From Aldehydirespirator sp963662645 (lineage in GTDB: Bacteria > Actinomycetota > Acidimicrobiia > Acidimicrobiales > Aldehydirespiratoraceae): DNA of 64,000 bases. Shown here in pieces: positions 32,963 through 42,203 of the stretch. The stretch lies in the NCBI GenBank assembly GCA_963662645.2, contig OY759762.1, positions 124,001-188,000 of the forward strand, written 5' to 3'. The notes below the pieces were generated by a model that was given only the letters and a program-made list of their open reading frames with translations, was not told where the DNA came from and ran no database searches. The position numbers and the translations under genes are program-made. Position 1 is the first letter of the stretch. Every line of letters starts with the position of its first letter.

Positions 32963-33760
32963 TTAGGTGCCGGTGAAGTTGGGGGGGCGCTTTTCGGCGA
33001 AAGCTCTGGGGCCCTCTTTGGCGTCGTTGGATCGGAACACCGCCTGGCCGTAGTCCCACTCGTGGCGCAGGGCTTCGTCGAGGCCCATGCCGTCGCACTC
33101 GTGCAGCGTGCGGGTGATGGCCGCGGTGGCCAGCGGACCGCAGGCCGCGACCGCCGCGGCCAGTTCCAGCGCCTTGTCGAGGGCCTGGCCGTCAGGCACG
33201 ACCTGGCCTATCAAGCCGATGTCCAACGCCTCGGCCGCGCTGATGTGCTTGCCGGTCAACAGGATCTCAGCTGCGTGGGTGTAGGGGATCTGGCGGGGCA
33301 GGCGCACCGCCGAGCCCCCCATCGGATACAGCGACCAGCGGGCCTCGCTCACCCCGAAGCGGGCTGACTCGCCGGCCACCCGCAGCTCCATGGCCTGCAG
33401 GATTTCGGTGCCGCCTGCGATGGCCACGCCCTCCACCGCGGCGACGATGGGCTTGGTCGGACGGTAGTGGCGGAACAGGGCCTTGTAGACGATGTCGGGG
33501 TCCTCGGCCATACGGGCGCGGTGGTCGAGCGGGTCGGTGTCGGCCGCGTCGCCGGACATGGCCCTCAGGTCGGCACCCGCGCAGAAGTTGCCGCCCGCCC
33601 CGGTCACCACGATGCAGCGGATCTCCGGGTCGGCGGAGGCCTCCTCGTAGGCGTCGTACATGCGGACCAGCATCGGCCCCGAGATGGCGTTCATCCGCTG
33701 GGGCCGGTTCATGGTCACGACCATCACATGGCCGTCTCGCTCGATGATCGCGTCGGGCAT
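32963..33760 (-). CDS. Enoyl-CoA hydratase/isomerase family protein (crotonase)
   Basis: A 265-residue crotonase. The CoA-binding and oxyanion-hole segments NRPQRMNAIS and NFCAGADLRAM are clear. VEGVAIAGGTEILQAMELRVAGESARFGVSEARWSLYPMGG covers the catalytic loop, with Glu in GGTEIL as one acid. It probably hydrates or isomerises an acyl-CoA. ATG 33760 has AGGGAG seven bases upstream. The gene precedes mtr on the same strand but is separated from it by the palindromic repeats. Exact substrate unknown. Confidence 0.88.
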   Translation of the reverse strand: MPDAIIERDGHVMVVTMNRPQRMNAISGPMLVRMYDAYEEASADPEIRCIVVTGAGGNFCAGADLRAMSGDAADTDPLDHRARMAEDPDIVYKALFRHYRPTKPIVAAVEGVAIAGGTEILQAMELRVAGESARFGVSEARWSLYPMGGSAVRLPRQIPYTHAAEILLTGKHISAAEALDIGLIGQVVPDGQALDKALELAAAVAACGPLATAAITRTLHECDGMGLDEALRHEWDYGQAVFRSNDAKEGPRAFAEKRPPNFTGT

Positions 33761-33901
33761 GGGCGTTCTCCCTAGGGTTGCGGCGCTCTCTACTGCGTTG
33801 TCATCAGAATCTAGGTGCTGCCTGCGCGCCCCTGCGCGCCCGAGCCACCCGAGAATCGTCGCCCGCGACCACCGCCCGAGGCGCGTCGAGCGCCCACAAC
33901 G

Positions 33902-36799
33902 TCAGCCTTCGAGGACCTCCGCGAAGTCCTCGATCGGCGGGCACGAGCACATGATGTTGCGGTCGCCGTAGGCGCCGTCGATGCGTCCGACCGGCGACCA
34001 GTACTTGTTGGCCCGTTCGTGCGCCTCCGGGTAGGCGGCCTCCGTTCGGGTGTAGGGATGGGTCCACTCGTCGGCGGTCACGTCCTCGCAGGTGTGGGGC
34101 GCGTTGACCAGCGGGTTGTCGTCGGCGGGCCACTCGCCCCCGCCCACCCGCCGAGCCTCCCCGGCTATGGCCAGCATGGCGTCGCAGAACCGGTCCAGCT
34201 CGGCCTTGCCCTCCGACTCGGTGGGCTCGATCATCAGCGTCCCCGCCACCGGGAAGCTCATGGTTGGAGCGTGGAAGCCGTAGTCGATGAGCCGCTTGGC
34301 GATGTCGTCGACGGTGATCCCGCACGTGTCCCGCAGCACGCGGGTGTCGATGATGCACTCGTGGGCCACGAACCCCTCCGATCCGGTGTACAGGATCGGG
34401 TAGGCCTCGCTGAGCCGGGCGGCGACGTAGTTGGCGTTGAGGATGGCCACCTCGGTGGCCCGCCGCAGGCCCTCGGCGCCCATCATGTGGATGTACATCC
34501 ACGGGATGGCCAGGATTCCCGCCGAGCCCCACGGCGCGGCCGCGATCGGGCCCGGCCCGGTCGGCGGTCCCGCCACCGGTGCGAGCGGATGGTTGGGCAT
34601 GAAGGGGATCAGGTGCTCGGCCACGCCGATGGGCCCGACGCCCGGGCCTCCCCCGCCGTGGGGGATGCAGAAGGTCTTGTGCAGGTTGATGTGGCTGACG
34701 TCGGCGCCGAACCGCCCCGGCCGGGCCAGGCCCACCATGGCGTTGAGGTTGGCCCCGTCGAGGTAGACCTGACCGCCGTGCTCGTGGACGACATCGCAGA
34801 TGTGGCGCACCGCCGTCTCGAACACGCCGTGGGTGGACGGGTAGGTGATCATCAGGGCGGCCAGGGCGTCGCCGTGGTCGACGGCCTTGCGCTTGAGGTC
34901 GTCCACATCGACGTTGCCCATGTCGTCGCAGTCCACCACCACCACCCGCATCCCGGCCATCACCGCGCTGGCCGCGTTGGTGCCGTGGGCCGACGAAGGG
35001 ATCAGGCACACGTCGCGGCCGGTGTCGCCGCGGCTGTGGTGGTAGGCCCGGATGGCCAGCAGGCCGGCCAGCTCGCCCTGGGCGCCGCTGTTGGGCTGCA
35101 GCGACACCGCCGCGAAGCCGGTGATCTCGGCCAGCCAGTGCTCCAGCTGGTCGATCAGGCGCTGGTAGCCCACGGTCTGGTCCAGGGGGGCGAAGGGGTG
35201 GATGTTGGCCAGTTCGGGCCAGCTCACGGGCTCCATCTCGATGGCCGCGTTGAGCTTCATCGTGCACGAGCCGAGCGGGATCATCGACCGGTCGAGGGCG
35301 ATGTCCCGGTTCACCAGGCGGCGCATGTAGCGCACCAGCTCGGTCTCGCTGCGGAAGGCCGAGAAGATCGGGTGCGACAGCACCGGAGTGGTGCGCCGGT
35401 ACTCGGGCGGCCGGGGGTCGTCGACGATGCGGTCGAGAATCCGGAAGTCGGCCCTGTAGCCGAAAGCCCTCCACACCGCCTCGAGGTCGGCGGCGGCGGT
35501 CGTCTCGTCGACGGTGGCCGAAACGGTGTCGGCGTCGACCCGCCGCAGGTTCACGCCCCCGGCCAGCGCCACCGCGATCACCTTGTCGGCCCGGCCGGGC
35601 ACGCGGATGCACACCGTGTCGAAGAACTGGTCGTTGACGATCTCCACGCCGTTCTCCCGCAGGCCCCCGGCCAGGATGGCGGCCACCCGGTTGACCCGCA
35701 GCGCGATCTTGGACAGTCCCTCGGGTCCGTGGTGGATGGCGTACATCGACGCCATCACGGCCAGCAGCACCTGCGACGTGCAGATGTTGGACGTCGCCTT
35801 CTCGCGGCGGATGTGCTGCTCGCGTGTCTGCAGCGCCAGCCGCAGCGCCTGGCGCCCTGCGGCGTCCTTGGACACGCCGACCAGGCGGCCGGGCAGCGAC
35901 CGCTGATACTCCTCGCGCACCGCGATGTAGGCGGCATGCGGGCCGCCGAAGCTCATCGGCACGCCGAAGCGCTGGGTGGAGCCGAGCACTACGTCGGCTC
36001 CCAGCTCTCCCGGCGGCGTGAGCACGCACAGTGCCAGCGGGTCGGCGGCCACCGCCACCAGGCTGTCGGCGCCGTGGGCCCGCTCGATGATGGATCGCAG
36101 GTCGGGGATGGCCCCGGTGGTGCCCGGATACTGCACCAGCAGGCCGAACACGCCATCAAGGTCCACCGCGCCCGGGTCGCAGACGACGACCTCGAGGCCG
36201 ATCGGCTCGGCCCGGGCCTGCACCACCGCGATGGTCTGGGGGTGGCAGGCCTCGTCCACCGCGAAGCGGTCGCCCTTGCGGCCCCGGCCGACCCGGTGGA
36301 GCAGGGTCATGGCCTCGGCCGCCGCGGTGGCCTCGTCCAGCAGCGAGGCGTTGGCGAGATCCATGGCCGTCAGCTCGCTGACCATGGTCTGGAAGTTGAG
36401 CAGCGCCTCCAAGCGGCCCTGGGAGATCTCCGGCTGGTACGGGGTGTAGGCCGTGTACCAGCCCGGATTCTCGAACACGTTGCGGCGGATGACCGCAGGG
36501 GTGATGGTCTGGTGGTAGCCCATGCCGATCATCGACACCGCTAGTCGGTTGGAGCGGGCCATCTCCCGCAGCTCGTCGTAGTCGGTCTGGCGGGGTCCGA
36601 GCTTGGGCAGCTCCATCGGCTCGCGCTGGCGGACGTCGTGGGGGACGGTGCGGTCGATCAGCTCGTCAAGGTCGGCCACCCCCACGGCCTCGAGCATCTT
36701 GGCGATGTCATCGGGGGTAGGACCTATGTGGCGGCTGTGGAAGGCTCGCCGGTCGCGGAGATCGTCAAACCGGGGCCGGGCACGCTTGGTGTCTCTCAT
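33902..36799 (-). CDS. gcvP: Glycine dehydrogenase (P protein), single-chain
   Basis: A 965-residue single-chain P protein of normal length, with tandem N- and C-terminal halves. The PLP lysine is K708 in HINLHKTFCIPHGGGGPG. SRHIGPTPDDIAKML at the start, DEATAAAEAM, and GSCTMKLNAAIEM at the second half start are diagnostic. It decarboxylates glycine and loads the H protein. ATG 36799 is the start. With gcvH and gcvT the window encodes the three specific subunits of the glycine cleavage system; the shared dihydrolipoamide dehydrogenase is not here. Confidence 0.96.
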   Translation of the reverse strand: MRDTKRARPRFDDLRDRRAFHSRHIGPTPDDIAKMLEAVGVADLDELIDRTVPHDVRQREPMELPKLGPRQTDYDELREMARSNRLAVSMIGMGYHQTITPAVIRRNVFENPGWYTAYTPYQPEISQGRLEALLNFQTMVSELTAMDLANASLLDEATAAAEAMTLLHRVGRGRKGDRFAVDEACHPQTIAVVQARAEPIGLEVVVCDPGAVDLDGVFGLLVQYPGTTGAIPDLRSIIERAHGADSLVAVAADPLALCVLTPPGELGADVVLGSTQRFGVPMSFGGPHAAYIAVREEYQRSLPGRLVGVSKDAAGRQALRLALQTREQHIRREKATSNICTSQVLLAVMASMYAIHHGPEGLSKIALRVNRVAAILAGGLRENGVEIVNDQFFDTVCIRVPGRADKVIAVALAGGVNLRRVDADTVSATVDETTAAADLEAVWRAFGYRADFRILDRIVDDPRPPEYRRTTPVLSHPIFSAFRSETELVRYMRRLVNRDIALDRSMIPLGSCTMKLNAAIEMEPVSWPELANIHPFAPLDQTVGYQRLIDQLEHWLAEITGFAAVSLQPNSGAQGELAGLLAIRAYHHSRGDTGRDVCLIPSSAHGTNAASAVMAGMRVVVVDCDDMGNVDVDDLKRKAVDHGDALAALMITYPSTHGVFETAVRHICDVVHEHGGQVYLDGANLNAMVGLARPGRFGADVSHINLHKTFCIPHGGGGPGVGPIGVAEHLIPFMPNHPLAPVAGPPTGPGPIAAAPWGSAGILAIPWMYIHMMGAEGLRRATEVAILNANYVAARLSEAYPILYTGSEGFVAHECIIDTRVLRDTCGITVDDIAKRLIDYGFHAPTMSFPVAGTLMIEPTESEGKAELDRFCDAMLAIAGEARRVGGGEWPADDNPLVNAPHTCEDVTADEWTHPYTRTEAAYPEAHERANKYWSPVGRIDGAYGDRNIMCSCPPIEDFAEVLEG

Positions 36800-36868
36800 C
36801 GATACGCAAACCTACCCCTATGGGTCAGCCCGCCCCTAGACGGAGACGCCGAACCGACGCCGAACCGA

Positions 36869-38011
36869 CTACGGGAAGAGATCCCCCCGGTCGGTGAGGC
36901 CCAGCTTGGGGAACGGACCGAAGAAGCCGTGCTCGTAGAGGCCGTAGCCCTCCTGGGGACCCCGGTCCGGGTCGTCGTAGGTGAACCGGGCCACCGAGTC
37001 GACCACGCCGTACTGGCCCATGGCCCGTATCTCGCTCACCTTGTAGGCCCGGGCCTGCTCCACCAACTCCTCGCCCTGCCACATGCCGTGGCGCCAGTCC
37101 TGCTCGATGCCGTATCCCGCACCGATGGAGAGGAAGTTGGTGGCCAGCGGCTCGACACTCACGGTGATGGGTCCGCCGGGGGCGTCGGGGAAGGTGATGT
37201 GGGACCCGGACAGCAGGCGGGTGCCGCTGATGGGGTCGTGGACCCATTCGGGCCGCCCGAGGATGTCGCGGGGCCGGTCGGGATCGGTCCACACCCGCAT
37301 GCCGGTCTGCATGGTCCGATTGCCGTCGGGCTCCTCGTGGCACAGGTAGATGATCCAGTGGTCGCCGTAGTCGGCGGGCATGTAGTTCCACATGCCGGCC
37401 AGCACCGGAATGGTCTGGCGGATGCCGTCGGGCTGCTTCTCGCCCACCGGGCGCACACCCCACGACCGGTCCCGGGCCCCGCCGCAGCGGTCCGGGGTGA
37501 CCGCGATGTCGGTCCCGTCCACGTTGAGGGTGCCCTCCCAGCGGCCCAGCTGGGCGAACCGCTGGGTGTTGAACACCAGCGCGCCCCGGGCCCGCAGATA
37601 CTGGCGGGGCTCCTCGAACGGGTCGATGGGGGAGGTCCAGGTCACGTCCATGCCCAGCTGCGAGTCCGCGGGCCTCCCCGGCTCGACGATCACCCGCAGC
37701 TTGCGCAGCGGCTCGACCACCTCGATGCGCACCGGCCCGACCGAAGTGTCGGCCCGGTCGGTCAGGGGCTTGCTGGCCCTCACCACGAGGTGGTCGTCGC
37801 CCCGGGTGACGGCGAGATAGGCGTCGGTGGTTCCCAGGTTGGGGTACTGGCCGAGCCCGAAGATGGCGAAGTACTCCCCGCTGGACGGATGCAGGTTGAA
37901 GTAGTAGCGGTCGTAGAAGTTGCGGTCCGAGGTGGCGGCATGGCGCACGTATTCGGAGGTCTGATGGACCGGGTAGTCGTCCCACGCGGAGATCGATCGA
38001 TACGAGTTCAT
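36869..38011 (-). CDS. Lipocalin-like protein of unknown function (DUF7064/7065-like)
   Basis: A 380-residue protein rich in beta strands, without signal peptide or membrane helix. Recurrent features are YYFNLHPSSGEYFAIFGLG, DRSWGVRPVGEK (an RSWG motif shared with DUF7065/CrtC-like hydratase-fold proteins) and DHWIIYLCHE. Such proteins occur often in actinobacteria next to fatty-acid or terpenoid genes; function is not established. ATG 38011 is preferred (MNSYRSISAWDDYP); the frame continues upstream to 38056. It sits between gcvP and the secreted RCC1-repeat gene on the same strand. Confidence 0.7.
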   Translation of the reverse strand: MNSYRSISAWDDYPVHQTSEYVRHAATSDRNFYDRYYFNLHPSSGEYFAIFGLGQYPNLGTTDAYLAVTRGDDHLVVRASKPLTDRADTSVGPVRIEVVEPLRKLRVIVEPGRPADSQLGMDVTWTSPIDPFEEPRQYLRARGALVFNTQRFAQLGRWEGTLNVDGTDIAVTPDRCGGARDRSWGVRPVGEKQPDGIRQTIPVLAGMWNYMPADYGDHWIIYLCHEEPDGNRTMQTGMRVWTDPDRPRDILGRPEWVHDPISGTRLLSGSHITFPDAPGGPITVSVEPLATNFLSIGAGYGIEQDWRHGMWQGEELVEQARAYKVSEIRAMGQYGVVDSVARFTYDDPDRGPQEGYGLYEHGFFGPFPKLGLTDRGDLFP

Positions 38012-38074
38012 GGACGGGGACCCTACCTCAGCGTTGCCCGGCCCCCGGGCCGCCATCCTCTCGGCGAGACGGGA

Positions 38075-41000
38075 TTAGGCGTCCGATGCCTTGACAATGC
38101 GAACGGTATGGGTGTCGCCGTCGTCGTCCACGACGGTGATCGTGTAGCCCCGCACCGTCACGCTCTCGCCCACCGCCAGCACCGGATAGTCGTCCACGAT
38201 GCCGTTGCCGCGGTCGCCTGCCACCTTGAGCGGGAGTTCGCCCGAGTGGAGGGACGCGTCCACCGTATACACCAGCACGCCCTCGGTCACGAGGGCCGGG
38301 AATGTCGTGGCTGGTCCGCCGGGACTGCGGTAGTCCTGACCGGAGTCGTACCCCATCTTGCGCCGGCTCTCGACAACCAGCGCCTCGTAGTCCGACAGGG
38401 GCACCGCCGCCATAGCCGTCCCGCTGCCGGGGTCGGCGACGGGACTCAGGAGGACCGTCGCGCCGTCGTCGGTCAGGCACGCGACCTGGGCGGCGTCCAG
38501 CCAGCCGAGCTGCCAGCGGCTCCATGCCAGCATCTCGATGGCCGGAGGTCGCAGATGGTAGGCCGTGGAGCGATACCCGTCGGGATGCCGCCATACATGG
38601 GCTAGTCGCGGGTCCTGGCTGCTGGCGATGAAACGGGCCCACAGGCCCATGACGCCCATACGGACGTCGACCCATTCCCTGCCCGAGGGAGCCACGGGTC
38701 GATCGCTGTGGCTGTCGTCATAGGGGTAGTAGTCCACTAGGCCGAGGCCGTGGAGAAGCTCATGGGCAGCCGTCTCGCCCCACCGATCTGGGGGACGCGA
38801 CTCCTCGTGGGGGAACACGTTGACCAGCGGGGTGGAGACGAATCCCTCGTCCGTGCCGACGGCGCCCAGGGCGACGCCGCCGCCGAAGTGCGAACTGGGC
38901 ATCACGATCATCATCAGGTCGTAGTCGGTGAAGTCGATGTCGGGGTCGGCCAGCCGCACGGCCTCGGTCGCAAGGGCGTGGCCCAGCTGCTTTGGCCCGA
39001 TGGCGCTCTCGGCGAGGTAGTGGCTGTGTCCCCGCTCGGCCCGCAGCCACCGGTGATGGGACGCGAACTCGATGTCGAGCAGGCCGTAGCTGACCGTCTC
39101 CAGGTAGCGCTCGGCGAACGGCAGACCTAGCTCGGCCTCCTGTTGGGTGGAGTGACTGGCTACCGCGTCGGGAAACTCCACAAACAGCACCGCGACACGC
39201 GCCGTGCCGATCGGCCGCGGGAGCCACGACGGCAGCGGGAATCCCGCAGTAACGCCGCGATTCCCGCGCGGGCGGCAGCCGCCGGGATCGGCTTGATCGA
39301 CAAAGCTTGTAAGGAGCACGCGGGACGGCGGCGCCAGAGCAAGATCGGCAAGACCCCAGCATTCGACGGAGCCGTCAACACCGATCGCGCACGAGTGCCG
39401 CTCACCGACATCGACCGAGACGAACTCGCCATCCGGAGCATCTGTCTGGCCGAACTCATTCAGCCCCCAGCATTCGACGGAGCCGTCAACGCCGATCGCG
39501 CACGAGTGCCGCTCACCGACATCGATCGCGACGAACTCGCCATCCGGAGCATCCAGCTGACCATCGCCGCCCGCGCCCCAGCACACGATCGTCCCGTCGG
39601 TGCGCAGCCCGCACGAATGCCAGGAGCCCCCGCCGACCTGCGCGAACTCGCCTCCGGGCGCCTCGGCCTGCCCGTTGCTGTTCCACCCCCAGCAGACCGC
39701 GGTGCGGTCGGCGCGCACTGCACACGAATGCCAGCTGCCCAACCCGACGTAGCTGAAGAGTCCCTCCGGCGCGTCGGTCTGGCCTTCCCCGTTGTCGCCC
39801 CAACAAGCGACGGTGCCATCGGTGCGCAGCCCGCACGAGTGCCAATAGCCGGCGGTCACAGCGCTGAACTCGCCACTGAGGGCATCGGACTCGCCAGCGT
39901 TGTTGGAGCCCCAGCAGGTGATCGCCCTGTCGACGCTTAGCCCGCAGGAGTGGGTGTAGCCCGCGGCCACAGAGCTGAACTCGCCGCCGGGCGCCTCAGC
40001 CTGGCCCCTGCCGTTGTTGCCCCAGCAGGCGGCCTCGCCGGAGTCGCGCACCGCGCAGTTGTGCCCACGGCCCGCGCTGACCGCCCTGAGGGCGCCCGCC
40101 GGCGGCCTGGCCCGGTCGTGGACATTGTCGCCCCAACAAGCGACGGCGCCGTCGGTGCGCACCCCGCAGGAGTGCCTAGTTGTGGCGCTGATCGCAATAT
40201 AGGTACCCGTGGGGACGTCCGTCGCTCCCGAGCCTCGCCACCCCCAGCACACCGCGGTGCCGTTTGTGCGCAGCCCGCAAGTGTGCGCCCAGCTGGCGCT
40301 CACGGCGTCGAAGCGCCAATTGGGAGCATCGGACTGGCCGCTGGTGTTGTCGCCCCAGCAGGTGACCGTTGAGTCCATCCGCAAGCCGCACGTGTGGTGG
40401 CTCCCTGCGCTCACATCGCTGAAGTCTCCTTCCGGAGGATCGGACTGACCGTCCTCCCGGTCGCCCCAACACTGCACGCTGAAGTCGGATCGCACTCCGC
40501 AGGTGTGTCCGCCGCCTGCACTGACCGCCTGGAACTGCCCGTCGGGGACGTCGGACTGCCCATCAGAATTGTCGCCCCAGCAAACAACGCCGCCATCAGC
40601 GCGCAACCCGCAAGAGTGTCTCCTGCCTGCACTGACCGCCTGGAACTGGCCGTCGGGGACGTCGGACTGCCCATCAGAATTGTCGCCCCAGCAAACAACG
40701 CCGCCATCAGCGCGCAACCCGCAAGAGTGTCTCCTGCCTGCACTGACCGCCTGGAACTGGCCGTCGGGGGCGTTGGACTGCCCATCAGAATTGTCGCCCC
40801 AGCAAACAACGCTGCCGTCGGCTCTCAGCGCGCAGGTGTGCCCGTCGCCAGCATCGACGGCTGTGAACCGCACCGATGCGGGCAACTCGACCAGTCCGAG
40901 CGCACGCGCCAGGAACACGGCCATCTGGCCGCGGGTCACGGAGTCAATGGGGCAGTATCGCAGCGGGTTGCGGCTGCAGCCCCCGGTGATGCCTGCCGCG

Positions 41001-41590
41001 GCCAAAGCATCGATGTTGGCAGTGTGAGGACCATCGCTGACATCGGCGAACCCGGCAGACGGCGCCGGCTCAAGATCCAGTGCCCGCTTGAGGAAGGTCG
41101 CCATCTGAGCCCGAGTGACATCTCCTTCGGGACAGAAGCTCGCCGGCTCGGCGGCACATCCCGCCGTCACTCCCAATGATGCGAGCCGATCGACGAACGG
41201 CGCCCACCACCGCTCGGCATCGACATCCGCGAAGCCCGAGGCGCTCGCCGGTGCAGGGTCCGCGCCGTCGAGGACCCGCACCAGCCACACCGCCATCTCC
41301 CATCTCTTGAGCGGCTCGCCAGGGCAGATCAGCCCCTCGCCGCACTCGATGCCCGACAGCACGCCCCGCGAGGCCAGCGCATCCAGCGCACTCTCGTGCA
41401 CGCTTCCGTCATCATCGCTGAAGTGCCTCCCATCGCCAGCCCCGTCCTGCGCTGCGGCAGCATCGACTCCGACACCCAACACCGACCCGACCACCACCAA
41501 CACCAAGACCGACCCCGCCACGGCACGAACCCACGGCAGACCGCGCGCCAGGGAGGGGTCCGCGCGCTTGTCCTGCACTCTTCTTCGCAG
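38075..41590 (-). CDS. Secreted multidomain protein: SLH-like repeats, 14 RCC1-like repeats, M6-like metalloprotease
   Basis: A 1171-residue exported protein. A signal peptide (about 1-48, ending VDAAAAQD) is followed by three SLH-like repeats (about 55-240; FADVDAERWWAPFVDRLASLG). Fourteen 37-residue RCC1/ATS1-type propeller repeats follow, each with HxC...CWGDN, two cysteines per unit (about 243-760). The C-terminal part contains HELLHGLGLVD, an HExxH zinc motif, within a region like M6 (immune inhibitor A) peptidases (ARVAVLFVEFPD, YDLMMIVMPSS). The protein is probably bound to the cell surface and proteolytic. ATG 41590 is chosen for the signal peptide; ATG 41614 is an alternative. Two adjacent repeats are nearly identical at DNA level (40530-40750). 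Confidence 0.88.
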   Translation of the reverse strand: MRRRVQDKRADPSLARGLPWVRAVAGSVLVLVVVGSVLGVGVDAAAAQDGAGDGRHFSDDDGSVHESALDALASRGVLSGIECGEGLICPGEPLKRWEMAVWLVRVLDGADPAPASASGFADVDAERWWAPFVDRLASLGVTAGCAAEPASFCPEGDVTRAQMATFLKRALDLEPAPSAGFADVSDGPHTANIDALAAAGITGGCSRNPLRYCPIDSVTRGQMAVFLARALGLVELPASVRFTAVDAGDGHTCALRADGSVVCWGDNSDGQSNAPDGQFQAVSAGRRHSCGLRADGGVVCWGDNSDGQSDVPDGQFQAVSAGRRHSCGLRADGGVVCWGDNSDGQSDVPDGQFQAVSAGGGHTCGVRSDFSVQCWGDREDGQSDPPEGDFSDVSAGSHHTCGLRMDSTVTCWGDNTSGQSDAPNWRFDAVSASWAHTCGLRTNGTAVCWGWRGSGATDVPTGTYIAISATTRHSCGVRTDGAVACWGDNVHDRARPPAGALRAVSAGRGHNCAVRDSGEAACWGNNGRGQAEAPGGEFSSVAAGYTHSCGLSVDRAITCWGSNNAGESDALSGEFSAVTAGYWHSCGLRTDGTVACWGDNGEGQTDAPEGLFSYVGLGSWHSCAVRADRTAVCWGWNSNGQAEAPGGEFAQVGGGSWHSCGLRTDGTIVCWGAGGDGQLDAPDGEFVAIDVGERHSCAIGVDGSVECWGLNEFGQTDAPDGEFVSVDVGERHSCAIGVDGSVECWGLADLALAPPSRVLLTSFVDQADPGGCRPRGNRGVTAGFPLPSWLPRPIGTARVAVLFVEFPDAVASHSTQQEAELGLPFAERYLETVSYGLLDIEFASHHRWLRAERGHSHYLAESAIGPKQLGHALATEAVRLADPDIDFTDYDLMMIVMPSSHFGGGVALGAVGTDEGFVSTPLVNVFPHEESRPPDRWGETAAHELLHGLGLVDYYPYDDSHSDRPVAPSGREWVDVRMGVMGLWARFIASSQDPRLAHVWRHPDGYRSTAYHLRPPAIEMLAWSRWQLGWLDAAQVACLTDDGATVLLSPVADPGSGTAMAAVPLSDYEALVVESRRKMGYDSGQDYRSPGGPATTFPALVTEGVLVYTVDASLHSGELPLKVAGDRGNGIVDDYPVLAVGESVTVRGYTITVVDDDGDTHTVRIVKASDA

Positions 41591-41636
41591 CATGTATCGG
41601 CCTGCACAGTACGCCATCGGCGACTTGTCTGAAGAA

Positions 41637-41685
41637 GCCGAGCGACTAGGCGCACGAATCCGGAAGATGCGGGCCCGAGCGGCCC
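41637..41685 (+). repeat. Dispersed intergenic element, copy 2
   Basis: GCCGAGCGACTAGGCGCACG ... CCGAGCGGCCC resembles 20593-20652. It lies in the divergent gap between the secreted-protein gene and the DUF35 gene. Read on the plus strand both copies could encode the peptide pattern EAExLGxRIRxxRAR, so they might be fragments of a coding sequence rather than a regulatory element. Confidence 0.5.
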
Positions 41686-41754
41686 ACCCACCGCGTGTGG
41701 TCGGATCTCGCCGGTGCTTACGAGGCCGTGCGTCTGCCGGTACCATCGTCGGCG

Positions 41755-42201
41755 ATGAGTCGGACTCGGATGCCCGCAGTCGAGGGGCTGTTCACGTTCG
41801 ACGACGACGGGCCGCGGCTGATCGGCGGGCGGGTTCCGGGCACCGAGTCGTACTTCTTCCCCAAGCACCTCGGCGGGGCCGATCCCCGAGTCGGCCCGGT
41901 GGAGCTCGAGGAGGTGCTGTTGAGCCGGCGGGGCCGGGTGTGGTCCTACACCACCAGCCACTATCCGCCCCCGCCGCCGTTCGTGGTGACTTCCGAGCCG
42001 TACGAGCCCATCACCATCGCGGCGGTGGAGCTGGAGAGCGAGAAGATGGTGGTGCTGGGCCAGTGCACCGCCGGAGTCGGCCCCGAGGATCTCGAGGTCG
42101 GCATGGAGATGGAGTTGGCCGTCGACACGCTCTACGGCGACGACGACTGCGACTACCTGGTGTGGAAGTGGCGCCCGGTGGCCGCCGGATCGAAGGACTA
42201 G
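41755..42201 (+). CDS. DUF35 OB-fold protein, partner of the downstream thiolase
   Basis: A 149-residue DUF35-type protein (rubredoxin-like zinc ribbon plus OB fold), the usual partner of thiolase-like acyl-CoA enzymes. The pattern RLIGGRVPGTESYFFPKHLGG aligns with the zinc ribbon, but all four expected cysteines are replaced (V, T, G, V region), so no zinc site remains. The OB part follows (GRVWSYTTSHYPPPPPF, YLVWKWRPV). ATG 41755 starts it; the thiolase starts three bases after its stop. It probably stabilises a heteromeric thiolase complex. Confidence 0.8.
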   Translation: MSRTRMPAVEGLFTFDDDGPRLIGGRVPGTESYFFPKHLGGADPRVGPVELEEVLLSRRGRVWSYTTSHYPPPPPFVVTSEPYEPITIAAVELESEKMVVLGQCTAGVGPEDLEVGMEMELAVDTLYGDDDCDYLVWKWRPVAAGSKD

Positions 42202-42203
42202 CC

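Noticed and set aside
33815..36544. Very long plus-strand open frame opposite gcvP
   Set aside because: It is the antisense shadow of the confirmed gcvP gene in GC-rich DNA; its translation is low-complexity and matches no family.
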